Source: Siphonodentalium dalli (taxonomy: Eukaryota; Mollusca; Scaphopoda; Gadilida; Siphonodentaliidae). Taken from it: a stretch of 64,000 nucleotides of DNA. Under the pieces are notes generated by a model that worked only from the letters and a program-made list of their open reading frames with translations, was not told the DNA's origin and did not search any database. The position numbers were made by a program, and so were the translations under genes. Location of the stretch: assembly GCA_032622095.1 (NCBI GenBank), contig CP136064.1:254018484-254082483 (forward strand), written 5' to 3'. Positions 9,926-19,922 of the stretch are shown here, one piece after another (the stretch's first letter is position 1; every line of letters starts with the position of its first letter).

Positions 9926-10107
9926 AACTAGGATCTGCCCATATATGGACGTAGTGGGAGCATTTGTTATCGATAAAGGTTGTGGTTAACTAGGATCTGC
10001 CATATATGGGCTTAGCGGGAACATTTGTTATCGATAAAGGCTGTGTTTAACTAGGATCTACCATATATGGACTTAGCGGGAGCATTTGTTATCGATAAAG
10101 ACTGCCA
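9926..10107. repeat. 61-bp tandem repeat, 3 units
   Basis: Units start at 9926, 9988 and 10049 with AACTAGGATCTGCCATATAT and contain CATTTGTTATCGATAAAG. It lies just upstream of the Gypsy primer-binding site, where LTR enhancer repeats would be expected, so it may be part of the 5' LTR. Confidence 0.85.
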
Positions 10108-10172
10108 GATATCATAACATATTTACGATTGAAGCCATGACAGACGGAAGGATCACGTGGCTCGGAAAGAGA

Positions 10173-10236
10173 CCTCACTTATCTTACCTGTGGTCTTCAC
10201 TTATCTCACCTGCGGTCTTCACTTATCTTACCTGCT
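10173..10236. repeat. 24-bp tandem repeat, about 2.7 units
   Basis: Units of CTTCACTTATCTTACCTG followed by TGGT or CGGT. Within the probable LTR or leader of the Gypsy element. Confidence 0.8.
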
Positions 10237-10416
10237 GTTGTGTATACACCTATTGTAATCATTTACTGGAGTTTACCGGCACTCAGTGACTTTAGATCCA
10301 GTTCCAAGTTTGGAGCTTTCACTTTTGTATTAGTCAATAATCTATCACTTCCGTTCAAGATTAAATATTGCATTCCAAAGCACGCGTTTTCCAAGTATAA
10401 GTGCCCACAAACACAA

Positions 10417-10431
10417 AATTGGCGACGATGG
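10417..10431 (+). promoter_or_regulatory. Probable primer-binding site of the Gypsy element
   Basis: AATTGGCGACGATGG follows a sequence ending ACACA and overlaps the gag start codon. Position and wording (TGGCGACGA) match Ty3/Gypsy primer-binding sites. The tRNA primer was not identified. Confidence 0.5.
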
Positions 10432-11122
10432 CTGGTGCAATCGGGAAAATAGGATGTTTTGACGAAAATCTAGAAACTTTTGAGTCGTATACTGAGCAAT
10501 TTATTTCATCGTAAATGGGATAAAAGCCGACAGATCGGTCCCAAAACCTACGGACTATTAAAAAGTCTCATGGCTCCCAATAAACCCTCAGATGGTGCAT
10601 ACGATCAACTGATTAAATTCCTCAACGATCACCTAAATCCCAGACCTTCCATAATAGCAGAAATGTTCAGATTTCATAAAAGGGATCAGGTTGAGGGAGA
10701 CTGTATTGAGTTTTATTGCTGAACTGAGGAAGCTGGCTGTGCACTGTAACTTTGGAAATAACATCGAAGACACATTAAGGGGCAGATGTGTGTGTGGTCT
10801 TAAAGAAAATAACATTCAGAAGAGACTTTTATCTGAAACCCAGCTAACATTAGATTCTGCGACAAAAATTTCCGTCGCCATGGAGACGGCTACGAGAGAT
10901 GCAAATGAGCACTATGGGGCTGCGACGCACCAAACTGCAAATATGCCGCGAGATATTCACAAGTTTTATCAGAATAAAGGATCTTCAAATTACAGTAAAC
11001 GCGACAATAAGCCTAATGCTCCACACAGTTCCACCAGGGCTCCACCCGCTTGTTTTCGATGTTCGGGACAACATTACGCGAATAAATGTGGTTATAAGGA
11101 CACGGTTTGTGGCTTCTGTTAA
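10428..11122 (+). pseudogene. gag: Ty3/Gypsy gag, frameshifted
   Basis: Gag polyprotein (structural particle protein). It starts MAGAIGKIGCFDENLETFE at 10428, then a stop and shift near 10510. It continues in a second frame (10480-10722) with KTYGLLKSLMAPNKP and EMFRFHKRD, and in a third frame (10691-11122) with IAELRKLAVHCNF and VCGLKENNIQKRLL. It ends in a zinc knuckle CFRCSGQHYANKC, with a second Cys-rich part broken by a TAA at 11120-11122 and further similarity just after it. Two frameshifts and stops make it non-functional. Order and motifs resemble Mag-like Gypsy gags known from invertebrates. Confidence 0.9.
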
Positions 11123-11202
11123 TTAAAGTGGCATAATTCGCGTGTCGAAAAAAATCCAAACATGTCCGTAAAATTGAAGAACATTTTTCTGATGATGACG
11201 AA

Positions 11203-11760
11203 ATGATTTTGCACATCAAACATTCACAAAGTAGAGTTGACCCCATGATCATCAAACCAATAATTAACGGAAAACAAATTCCGATGGAACTATATATAGA
11301 CACCGGTGCCGCAGTTTCAATAATGTCGAAACAAACTTTTGATTCACAGTTCCCAGAGATTGAACTACAAAGCACAACTGTTGTTTTTAAAACGTAGTTG
11401 GGTGAACAAATGAAACCGGTTGGAGTGTCAACAGTTAAAGAAGTTATGGGGACCCAGACTGCCGCTCTTCCGCTTTACGTAATACCAACTGATGGTCCAA
11501 CATTGTTCGGCAGGGACTGGTTGCAACATTTTCAATTGGACTTGCGTGAAATAAAGCAAGTTTCTCGAGCTATATCAGACGACTCCCTGAATAATTTGCT
11601 GCATAAATATGAACATGTTTTTGCTGATAAACTGGGAAAGTTGAAAGATCACAAGACGCACATTTACATCGAAGGAAATTTTTCAAACCACGCTCAGTAC
11701 CATACTCACTACAGCCTAAAGTTGAAAAAGCGCTTGAACGTTTGGAAGCTGACGGGATAA
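11203..11760 (+). pseudogene. pol: Gypsy aspartic protease and RT N-terminus
   Basis: Aspartic protease region. It has the active-site motif IDTGAAVSIM (catalytic Asp at residue 33 of this frame) and, after a TAG at 11395-11397 in the same frame, the downstream protease landmark PTLFGRDWL (about 11500-11520). The part after that is the linker into RT, with the conserved phrase HKYEHVFADKLGKLK. The stop lies between the two protease motifs. A shift near 11700-11745 moves the RT into another frame. Confidence 0.88.
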
Positions 11761-12128
11761 TATCACCCGTTGAATGCAGTGAATGGGCAGCTCCTATTGT
11801 GCCCATTGTTAAGTCCAATGGTGAAGTCCGTTTGTGTGGAGACTTTAAAGTGACTATAAATCCTGTCATGAAAGTTGAACAATATCCTCTCCCGAAAATC
11901 GAGGACATTTTTGCATCCTTAGCGGGAGGTGATAAATTCAGTAAAATTGATCTCAAGCAAGCGTTCACTCAGATGGAGACGGACGATGAAACAAAAGTAC
12001 TGATGACGATTAATACATCAAAAGGTCTGTTTCACTGGAGTCGTCTTGCATTTGGCTGTTCAAGTGGTCCTGTAATTTGGCAGCGCGCTATGGATCAGGT
12101 TTTGCAGAATACAGTTAAACTTCGTTAA
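11742..12128 (+). pseudogene. pol: Gypsy reverse transcriptase, first half
   Basis: RT fingers and palm. ISPVECSEWAAPIVPIVKSNG, LCGDFKVTINPV, QYPLPKIEDIFASL and the catalytic block FSKIDLKQAF are clear, then GLFHWSRLAFGCSSGP and IWQRAMDQVL. The sequence stops matching RT at about 12112, exactly where an insertion begins. The second half resumes near 12540. Confidence 0.92.
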
Positions 12129-12535
12129 GTCGAATCGCAAGGGACCGTTGGATTACTTCGAGTTATCCGTGTGTTCGACTTATCCATTTCGACCATTTGG
12201 TGACCACAAATTCCAACTAGTCGAATTCATTTCGATTCAAAAATAATTGTTTTCAACCGTGTGCACGCTATATACCCACGCTAAATCAATAGGAGGTCAC
12301 TATGCTGATCACATACAACAGACGAGATGATATTTGTTCTGATTATTTAATGAATAATATAATAAAAACACAGAATATGATAAGAAAACATCAACAAATT
12401 CGCGGTAGAAATATCAAAAGTACATTTGACCCGGAAGTGGTTACAATAGTATTTACACAAATTGGGATTCAGGATTGGAAGTGACTGGTGATCAGGGACT
12501 GTGGTTTCTGCATATATTTAGTTGTATACCGTTCA
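12113..12535. mobile_element. Insertion splitting the RT, possibly pogo/Tc1-like
   Basis: About 420 bp between VLQN and the degraded YxDD region. Its left edge, CAGTTAAACTTCGTTAAG then TCGAATCG, with ATTACTTCGAGTTATCC inside, resembles the terminal repeats of pogo/Tigger-like elements. No matching inverted end is visible on the right, so the copy is partial or the assignment is wrong. The 60-residue frame at 12302-12484 has no recognisable motif. Confidence 0.45.
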
Positions 12536-13017
12536 CAAATGTATGTCTGATAATATGATTATAAGTGGTCGTAATGACAAGGAACATTTAGATAACCTTG
12601 AAAAAGTTCTCCACGCTTGAGCGAATATGGACTGACTGCAAATAAAAATAAATGTGTTTCTTCTAGGGTCGCATCAGCTACTGTGGACATGAGATTGATA
12701 AACTTGGACTACATACATCACCCAAGAAAATTGAAGCTGTTAAAAATGCGCCGCGTCCAGAGAATGGTTCACAGCTTAGATCTTATTTGGAACTGATAAA
12801 TTATTATCATCGATTCATCGATAATCTCTCAACAGTAGTGGTGGCTCCACTGAATGAATTATTACATAATGACGTTGAGTGGAATTGGACAGATCCATGT
12901 GAAAACTCATTCTTGCACGTTAAAGACTTGCTCATGTCTGACAAAATTCTCTGTCATTATGATCCATCACTGCCCTTGAGATTAGCATGCGATGCGTCAC
13001 CCTTCGGGTTGGGACAG
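12536..13017 (+). pseudogene. pol: Gypsy RT second half and start of RNase H
   Basis: The expected YxDD catalytic box is present only as a damaged Cys-Met-Ser-Asp-Asn version followed by MIISGRNDKEHLDNLEKVL (12546-12600). Then GHEIDKLGLHTSPKKIEAV, the thumb motif INYYHRFIDNLS, and the RNase H start LRLACDASPFGLG, which is cut at about 13017. Loss of the second catalytic Asp plus stops at about 12600 shows it is dead. The next part of the same element appears at 19785. Confidence 0.9.
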
Positions 13018-13920
13018 TTCTTTCTCCCACCCCCTACACACTTTAGCACAGGCAGCCAGTGTGAGATAGCTGGGTGAGATTTCCCTGTCTCACATAACAC
13101 GTGACCATCTATCTCACACCACCCACGTGACTGCTTTGCCTATTTAATTAAGAGCCGGAAATAATTTAACAAGCCGTCATCATGTTTTGTGTGAACTAAA
13201 ACAGATCAAAACAATGGCGACCAACCAGTTACGCTTCACGTTTCAAGTAAATAAATACGGACGAATTCGTGGACGCTAATACAAATGGAGATAAGCCCCA
13301 ACTGTTAATCACGAAAAACCTTCAACATAACCTCACTTGCAGACACAGAGTTGCATATATAACATGAAATACAAACGACTAATTTGCGAACATATTCCAT
13401 AAAACGGAAGACCCCAAGCGAAACTGGCACCACTGGCACATTTCGTAACAGGTAAACAATAGCCGCTTCACAAATGACGAACGAAATAATTCCACATTCG
13501 AACAGTTGTCATCGTCGAACGCGTCTAACTAACATTTGCCTGTCATATATTCACATGTTTCCTTTTCTAATGGTATCGATATGGTCATTTCCGATGACAA
13601 ACACGATTAGTCCAGTTTTATATACTTCATATCAATAAGCGCGTTTCTCGGAATTTATGCAGGTGCAACGATGTGACGTATTCGTGTCGTTTTCACAAGA
13701 CCGTGTCGATTTCACTCTAACGTATTAACCCTGCGAGCACGGGTAACGCGCTTTGTTTTTTACAGTATATACCTTTGTTATATACCGAAATCATCCCAGT
13801 TAATCACGAATATCGCATCAGATTTCTCCCCAGATATACCGCTACGAAGCTACTGGAATGTGCCACAGATTGGTATAAAACAAAAAATCGGAATGAGGCT
13901 CTTGGGTTGGGAGAAAAATG
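13018..13920. other. Start of a composite insertion in the Gypsy RNase H; noncoding
   Basis: No coding frame. TCTCAC/GTGAGA phrases at 13060-13130 form short inverted repeats. The rest is unassigned. The whole inserted block runs to about 19785 and contains several nested elements. Its own outer ends are not defined. Confidence 0.5.
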
Positions 13921-14067
13921 ATCCATCATGACCTGGGGTGTGGGATGGAAAAATCTCACCCTCGGTGCCAGATATTTGGTCCGGACACTCGGCAAGCCTC
14001 GTGTCCGGTCCAAATATCTGGCCCCTCGGGTGAGATTTTTCCATCCCACACCCCTTGTCATGATGGA
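13921..14067. mobile_element. Near-perfect palindrome, 147 bp
   Basis: Arms 13921-13988 and 14000-14067 pair through ATCCATCATGACCTGGGG, TGGAAAAATCTCACCC and CCAGATATTTGG. A MITE-like hairpin. The long overlapping frames on both strands reflect the palindrome. Confidence 0.85.
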
Positions 14068-14575
14068 TAATATTAATCTCATATGTTCCCTGATGGTACG
14101 GAACGACCAGTTGTAAACGCGTCAAGGTCGCCTATAGTCAAATCGATAAGGACTCTCGATTTTCTTTGGAGTGAATAAATTTCATGCATATTTATACGAC
14201 CGGAAATTCACACTGATTAAACCCCTGTTACACTCCGCTGCGATCAGGCCGGCACTTGCATTGCGCTGAAAAATTATCAAAGCGCCAAGCTAAACGCATT
14301 AAGGTATCCAAGAACCGATTGGTGACGCAGTTGACACTGGCTAGGACGGGAGACGGTCCCCATGATAGTCACTGAGTGCCAGAGGGCCGCGCTTGTTTTG
14401 TGCATGCACCAAACAAGCGCAGAGGTTCGGCGTTCTGACCAGGGCTTAGTACTGCCACCGTGGCAGCAAAAAGCCAGCGACGTGAGCGTCCCGTTGACGT
14501 AGCAAGGATGCATACAAGCTACTCGTGGTCGCAGTAATAAACCAATCTTGTCCTCTGCCACTGCAGTAAGTTTAA

Positions 14576-15866
14576 GACCCCTGTCACACTCCACTGCGAC
14601 CAGGCCGGCGCTTGCATTGCGCTGAAAAAGTACCAAAATATGAGTAACACGCAGGAGGAGTGCGGAAAACTATGCCGCTTATCACGTTTTTATTGCGCTC
14701 TTATCACGACCCATTGCGTTTCTAATTTGGCAAGTCTGACGCTCTCATTGTGCTTCCGTTAAGCTATAAACGTTCTTAGTGCGTCCAAGTCGCTGTCATT
14801 GTGTTGCTAGTATATATACGTTCTCAATAAGTTTGCAAAACGTTCTCTGCGAGGGCGCGGAGAGTATATATAGCGCCTCCTGCGTGCTGCAGTCAAGTCA
14901 GTTTTTAGGTTGTGGGGAATATACTCAACAATCCACAATAGACTAGTTGTCCATGTTCAAATTATATATGTTCCGGATATATAATCATAATTTAAATTGA
15001 GCATATGTTTCGATTCACTTTCCCACTATAGTATAATAGTGATAACGCGAAATTTCGCCAGAGAACAGCGTGGCTAAATAGATCGGCATAATATGTGCCC
15101 TTTTTTAATTTTTGAATGACATATGGAGGCCGACAGCACCATTCCCATGGTTGTTTATGCCTGTTTACGTGTAGCACATGTATATATGGAATACATTGGA
15201 TTCCATTTATGTGCCACTTCACGTGCACTATTCTTATTGCGTATTCCATGTTATATATTATGTGCCACATTCGTGACGGAATACATGTACATCGGATTCC
15301 AGTTTAAATTTGCATATTATATGCAAACTCCGATGGTGTGGGTGAGCAGATCTCATTTCAAAGTGGGATCGTACTGTAAACCTGCTGCAAACGTTGGAAG
15401 AACGCCATCTGTCAGGCTTGGACATATAACGAGAGCCATATTTGCAGTGGCAACATCGTGTGGACGTTCTATGATCGGGAACCAGTTCACAATACCACGG
15501 GGCAGCGCAATAAGAGCGCAAAAAGGTCGGGTGAGAGACAGATTATTTCTTGCTGCGACCACGAGTAGCTTGTATGCATCCTTGCTACGTCAACGGGACG
15601 CTCACGTCGCTCACTTTTCGTTGCCACGGCGGCAGTACTGCGCCCTTGTCAGAACGACGAACCTCTGCGCTTGTTTTGTGCATGCACAAAACAAACGCGG
15701 CGCTCTGGCGCTCAGGGGCGATAACGGGGACCGTCTCCCGTCCTATTCAGTGTCAACTGCGTCACCAATTGGTTCTTGGATACCCTAATGCGTTTAGCTT
15801 GGCGCTTTGATAATTTTTCAGCGCAACGCAAGCGCCGGCCTGGTCGCAGCGGAGTGTGACAGGTGT
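14576..15866. mobile_element. TTAA-flanked element X, inverted copy inside Y
   Basis: Its ends GACCCCTGTCACACTCC (14576) and GGAGTGTGACAGGTGT (to 15866) are bounded by TTAA at 14572-14575 and 15867-15870. Its left arm (14576-14953) matches the right part of Y in reverse, and its right arm (15537-15866) matches the left part of Y in reverse. X is therefore a second copy of the same family, inserted in opposite orientation. It carries a 0.58 kb centre (14953-15537) not seen in Y. The open frames at 15123-15788 and 14277-14636 show no domain. Confidence 0.75.
14865..14872 (+). promoter_or_regulatory. TATA-like sequence in element X
   Basis: TATATATA follows a GC-rich stretch (GAGGGCGCGGAGAG) and precedes GCGCCTCCTGCGTGCTG. 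The matching arm in Y lacks a segment of about 70 bp including this box, with AGTTT at the deletion edges. A promoter role is only suggested. Confidence 0.25.
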
Positions 15867-16501
15867 TTAATCGGACAACTAGTCGATTGTGGATTGTTGG
15901 GTATATATTCCCACAACCTAAAAACTTATTGAGAACGTACTAGCAACACAGTGACAGCGACTTGGACGCACTAAGGACGTTTATAGCGTAGTGGAAGCAC
16001 AGTTTGGTTTAAACATATTTATTTATCAAAATGATTATGGTGACGGGATTGGAGGACAAGTGCTAGCCATTTATATGTATCTCCTCTCCCTATGACAACA
16101 CTCAATACAACTTTACAATTATAGCAGCATAGTAACAGTGCATATACATATATAAGAAATATACAACAACAGTTTTGTGTTTGTGCTAGTCCCCCCTTAA
16201 CCCAAGTCTGTGATATCAGTTTTGTTTTCTCTCATATAAATCACTTTCTCTCTCACTCCCTCTCCGAACTTGTTTCAATGATTGACATGCAGGGTTTTGG
16301 AAGAGTCTAAGTCCTTCAGACATATCTCTTTCCAATCTCAGGTAAGTTGAAAGTTTGTTGTATCTGTGAAAGTAGTGTCTCTTAAAAAGTCTTGGACAGC
16401 TTTGAAAATGGACTCATTTTCATTGTCCTTTAGGTCAGGGTATCCAAATAGCAAAAATTTTACCGAATAAATGTTGAAAGACAAGAGTTTATTGTATAGA
16501 C

Positions 16502-16900
16502 TTATTCTAGCATAAAAGTGAACAGGACAATAAAAAAAAAATGAAATGCATTCTCTTCATGATATCCGCATATGCATGCTTTAGTATCAGCGATATAATT
16601 TAGCTTTTTATCAGCTTGTAAGTTGCTACATTGATTTCTCAGTCTGCAGTGAGAAATATTTAGTAAACGTTTACCAACATTGAAGTATTTTGGCGGTTTA
16701 ATTGGTTTCCGTTTGATTGATTCCTTAAAAATGTCTTTTCCAAGAACGTTCCATTCTCTTACTTCCGGTTTTTGGTGGGACAAAGTCGGATGAGTTACGT
16801 AGGTCTTTGTCACACCTTTCGCGGAATGTGGGTGGGAGGCTAGGAGTTCAACGAGATAGTTGGGGGCCTTTTTTTTAACAATATTATGGAATATCGTCAT
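16502..16900 (-). pseudogene. LINE ORF2 C-terminal region
   Basis: The tail of the LINE protein: AKGVTKTYVTHPTLSHQKP, NVGKRLLNISHCRLRNQCS, and the Cys-rich motif ACICGYHEENAFHFFF, matching the usual R-LR..CSSL..(C.CG)..E...H(Y/F)FF pattern of this LINE group. It is separated from the RT frame (16990-17385) by frame disruptions. A related tail lies at 55599-56072. Confidence 0.85.
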
Positions 16901-16989
16901 TCGTCTGGTGTATCGTCGATTTTCTAGATTCTCCCATCCAAGTTCGAAAAGAAGCCTATCATTCGGAACAGATCGAGTACACCCTGTGA

Positions 16990-17633
16990 CTATTCTGGCT
17001 GCTTCGAATTGATATCATCCAATTGTTTTAGCAAGTAAGCAGGTGTCCCGAACCAGACAGTGCTACCATACTCCATTAGAGAGCGTACATATGATAAATA
17101 TAAAGTTTCAAGTGTTTCTCGATTGAGTGTATGTTTGAGTTTTCGAATCTGAGACAATCTGGCATAAGCCTTCTGACATATAGCATCCATATGTGTGTTC
17201 CAAGTGAGATCGTCATCAATTTCCAGACCTAAATGTTTGTGTGATTTAGAGTATTCCAGTCGCACACCATCAAAAATTATTATTGGTTTAATTATTTTTT
17301 GTTTAGATGTGAATAACATTAAGTCTGTTTTGGAACTATTGAATTTTACCTTCCATGTGTCTGCCCAAAATTTCATTTCCCTCATATCTTCGTTTACGAT
17401 GCGTTCGAGTTTTGTAATGTCGGAACTGCTATTAGTAAGGCACTTATCGTCGGCATATAGTCTCGTTTGAGATTTAATGCGATCTGCTATGTCGTTAATG
17501 TAAATGAGAAAAATCAGAGGGCCGATAACTGATCACTGGGGGACCCCAGCAGTAATTCTGCTATAATTTGAGAAACACGAATTGACCATAACTCTTTGTT
17601 GCCTATTCATCGGGTAGTTTTGAAACCATTCTA
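16990..17633 (-). pseudogene. LINE reverse transcriptase palm and thumb, with stop
   Basis: Read on the minus strand: ITAGVPQ, a TGA where the family has Gly, SVIGPLIFLIYINDIADRI, then the intact catalytic LYADDKCL, EDMREMKFWADTWKVKFNSSKTDLML, and the thumb region HLGLEIDDDLTWNTHMD and YGSTVWFG. The frame ends near 16990. The Tyr-Ala-Asp-Asp box is intact but the stop just before it removes function. Confidence 0.92.
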
Positions 17634-17857
17634 GAAGCACAGTGAGAGCGCGTGAGAGCGTAAGACTTGACAAAGTAGGAACGCAATGGGTAGTAATAAG
17701 AGCGCAATAAAAACGTGGTAAACGGAATTGGAGCATACCTTGTTTAAAACATTTGGACAGTTTCCCGCGCTCCTCCTGCGTGTTACTCACATCTTTATAC
17801 CTTTTCAGCGCAATGCAAGCGCCGGCCTGATCGCAGCGGAGTGTGACAGGGGCTTTA

Positions 17858-18350
17858 CGGATCGCAAGTCGCTTACCAGCATTCTACATCCGTCGAAAGC
17901 GATACCAGCGATGACAGCTGCGCGTCTACATAGGTACGCGATGTTCTTATCGGGTCATACCTGCGAAATCGAGTACAAGAAAACCATAGTCAGAAATGGT
18001 AACGCCACCAATATCATATTATTAGCCATAAATATAAATTATAATATAATTATAATATAAACTAGCTTTCAAATTCCATGTGGGAAATTTGGATACTTCC
18101 ATATACCACATTTTCCAGTTTCTCGCGTTATACATACATTCTTCAAGCTGTCTCGCTTTTTATTACACTGGCTGGTGGGCCCGACTTCGTCCGGACTGTT
18201 CCCATCTGCTTTCCGGCGAAAGGCGCGATTTGACCTTGAATTGACAATAATATTCTCGCCAGAAGGACTCCTTAAAGTTATGAATAAGATGAAGAATATT
18301 TATTTGATGTTATTTAACAAGTCAATCAGATAATATTATTCATTAGTTAG
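17858..18350. other. Noncoding, with the start of a dispersed GGTGGGCCCGACTTCG repeat
   Basis: From about 18171 the sequence GGTGGGCCCGACTTCGTC and TTGACCTTGAATTGAC matches repeats at 28.0-28.95 kb and 48.31-48.64 kb. The remainder is unassigned. Confidence 0.5.
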
Positions 18351-19160
18351 TGTGAATAAGATGAAGAATATTTATTAGATGTTATTTAACAAGTCAATCA
18401 AATAATATTATTTGACTTGTTAAATAACATCTAATAAATATTCTTCATCTTATTCACAACTTTAAGGAGTCCTTCTGGCACACGAGAATATTTATCAATC
18501 AAATAATATTCTTATTCATTAGTTAGCGCTAATATAGGCGCTAACTAATGAATACTATTATTTGATTGACTTCTTAAAACACATATAATAAATATTCTTC
18601 ATCTTATTCACAACTTTAAGGAGTCCTCCTGGCACACGAGAATGTTTAATTATCGTCGTTTGATTTGCACCAAGTGAACTCGGCGCATATATAATTGATA
18701 GAACAGACCTCTATTATATGATGATCGTGTCGTTATTTGTTTAAAATACGTATCAATTGACATATACGCACCCGTTCCCTCATTAAAATAAAAATATTTC
18801 GCCCATTTTAGGGGATCTCCGCGATTTAATTTGTGTGATCAGGATACCCGTGCAGCAATCTCCGGGAGTGTGTGTATATATATAGGTGCTAACTAATGAA
18901 TTATATTATTCGATTGACTTAATAAATAACATCTAATAAATATTCTTCATCTTATTCACAACTTTAAGGAGTCCTTCTGGCACACGAGAATATTTATCGC
19001 CGTTTCATTTGCACCAAGTGAACTCGGCGCATATATAATTAATAGAACATACCTCTATTATGATGATCGTGTCGTTATTTGTTTAAAATACGTATCAATT
19101 GACATATACGCACCCGTTCCCTCATTAAAATCTACACATAACGCCCATTTTAGGGGACCT
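18351..19160. repeat. Cluster of nested palindromes and partial duplications
   Basis: 18351-18458 is a 108-bp near-perfect palindrome (TGTGAATAAGATGAAGAATA and its complement). GGAGTCCTTCTGGCACACG recurs at about 18467, 18620 and 18970, and in reverse near 18258. The block from TGCACCAAGTGAACTCGGC through CGCACCCGTTCCCTC is present twice (about 18665-18785 and 19008-19125). The cluster looks like repeated fold-back insertions of one family into each other. Confidence 0.75.
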
Positions 19161-19555
19161 CCGCGAATTCGGGAACTTCCGCAAAGTGATCTCCGAAAAT
19201 AGGGACCTACTGCAAATCGTCGCACCCAATGCAATTTGTAAACAAATACGATTGACATGAAAATTCGGAGAATCCTATTGAAAATGAAAGTACAATTTTG
19301 GGAATTCCGCGGCAGATTCAGAGAATCTATAATATTGAAAGTGAATGTACGATTCCTGGAATTCTATCATATGTCGCGACTCTGTTCGTTGTCGTGATCA
19401 TAGGTTATATAGGGCCTATATGACCACGAAAACGAGTCGAGTCACGATACATGCATCGGTACAAACACATTGTGTATACGATACAATTTTGATTTGATGA
19501 CCAGAAAATAAAAGATCGCGAATACTATTTCCTTTCTACTAAACTAAACGAGACT
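19161..19555. other. Noncoding stretch with a short inverted repeat
   Basis: GACTCTGTTCGTTGTCGTG and the inverted CACGAAAACGAGTC around 19380-19440 form an imperfect hairpin. AGTACAATTTTGGGAATTCC-type phrases repeat near 19290 and 19345. Confidence 0.4.
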
Positions 19556-19785
19556 ACCTAATTACCCATAATCCAATCTCCCATTGGACCAGGTTTCATT
19601 ATTATATTTTCAAGAACATATTACACCGGTGGCGTTAAGTTTACAATTTCAGCCTGTACGTGACTCTATCGGTACGATTGAGTCAGGTACGATAATACCT
19701 AATTACCCATAATGCAATCGCCCAGTGGACCAGCTGTTATTATATTTTCAAAAACATATTACACCGGTGGCGTTAACAAAAGCAC
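19556..19785. repeat. 80-bp direct repeat at the right edge of the composite insertion
   Basis: CCTAATTACCCATAATNCAAT to ATTACACCGGTGGCGTTAA occurs at about 19556-19637 and again at 19699-19778. The Gypsy sequence resumes right after the second copy. Confidence 0.8.
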
Positions 19786-19922
19786 CGGTGAGCATGGACA
19801 CGCAGACAGTTTATCGCGAGTTCCGCTACCATCTCAAGGTCGTGATTCTGATGATGATTCAGTTGAAGTGTTCTACGCCTCACAGATCGTAGTGTATCCG
19901 TGGAGATGATTCGCAAGGAAAC
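19785..19922 (+). pseudogene. pol: Gypsy segment between RNase H and integrase
   Basis: GEHGHADSLSRVPLP is the standard end of Gypsy RNase H (HANADxLSRLP), followed by the acidic linker DDDSVEVFYASQI. About 110 residues of RNase H expected between this and the sequence cut at 13017 are missing, so the locus carries a deletion as well as an insertion. It is interrupted again at 19923. Confidence 0.85.

Larger units (their letters stand above)
16004..17633 (-). mobile_element. 5'-truncated LINE, minus strand, with 10-bp target duplication
   Basis: Inserted in element Y with GAAGCACAGT on both sides (15994-16003 and 17634-17643). The 3' end is on the left: on the minus strand it finishes GATAAATAAATATGTTTAAA, which includes AATAAA. 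The RT part occupies the right. It is truncated within the RT palm (starting LLEWFQNYPMNRQQR). The target duplication, the opposite-strand tail and the truncation together fit target-primed reverse transcription. Confidence 0.9.
14221..17853. mobile_element. TTAA-flanked element Y, split by two insertions
   Basis: Left end ACCCCTGTTACACTCCGC starts directly after TTAA (14217-14220). The right end is its inverted form, GGAGTGTGACAGGGGC, ending at 17853 and followed by TTTA (a one-base change from TTAA). The left part is 14221-14575; the right part is 15867-16003 plus 17644-17853. Without its insertions it would be about 0.7 kb and non-coding. A TTAA target is the hallmark of piggyBac-type transposition, so this is tentatively a piggyBac-like MITE. 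The terminal sequence does not match the common piggyBac CCCT ends that I know. Confidence 0.7.

Noticed and set aside
11186-11206. Second hammerhead candidate at CTGATGATGACGAAAT
   Set aside because: The boxes CTGATGA and GAAA are adjacent with no room for stem II.
14277-15810. Open frames of 86-221 residues in the TTAA elements
   Set aside because: They lie in inverted arms, appear on opposite strands in the two copies, and contain no recognisable domain.
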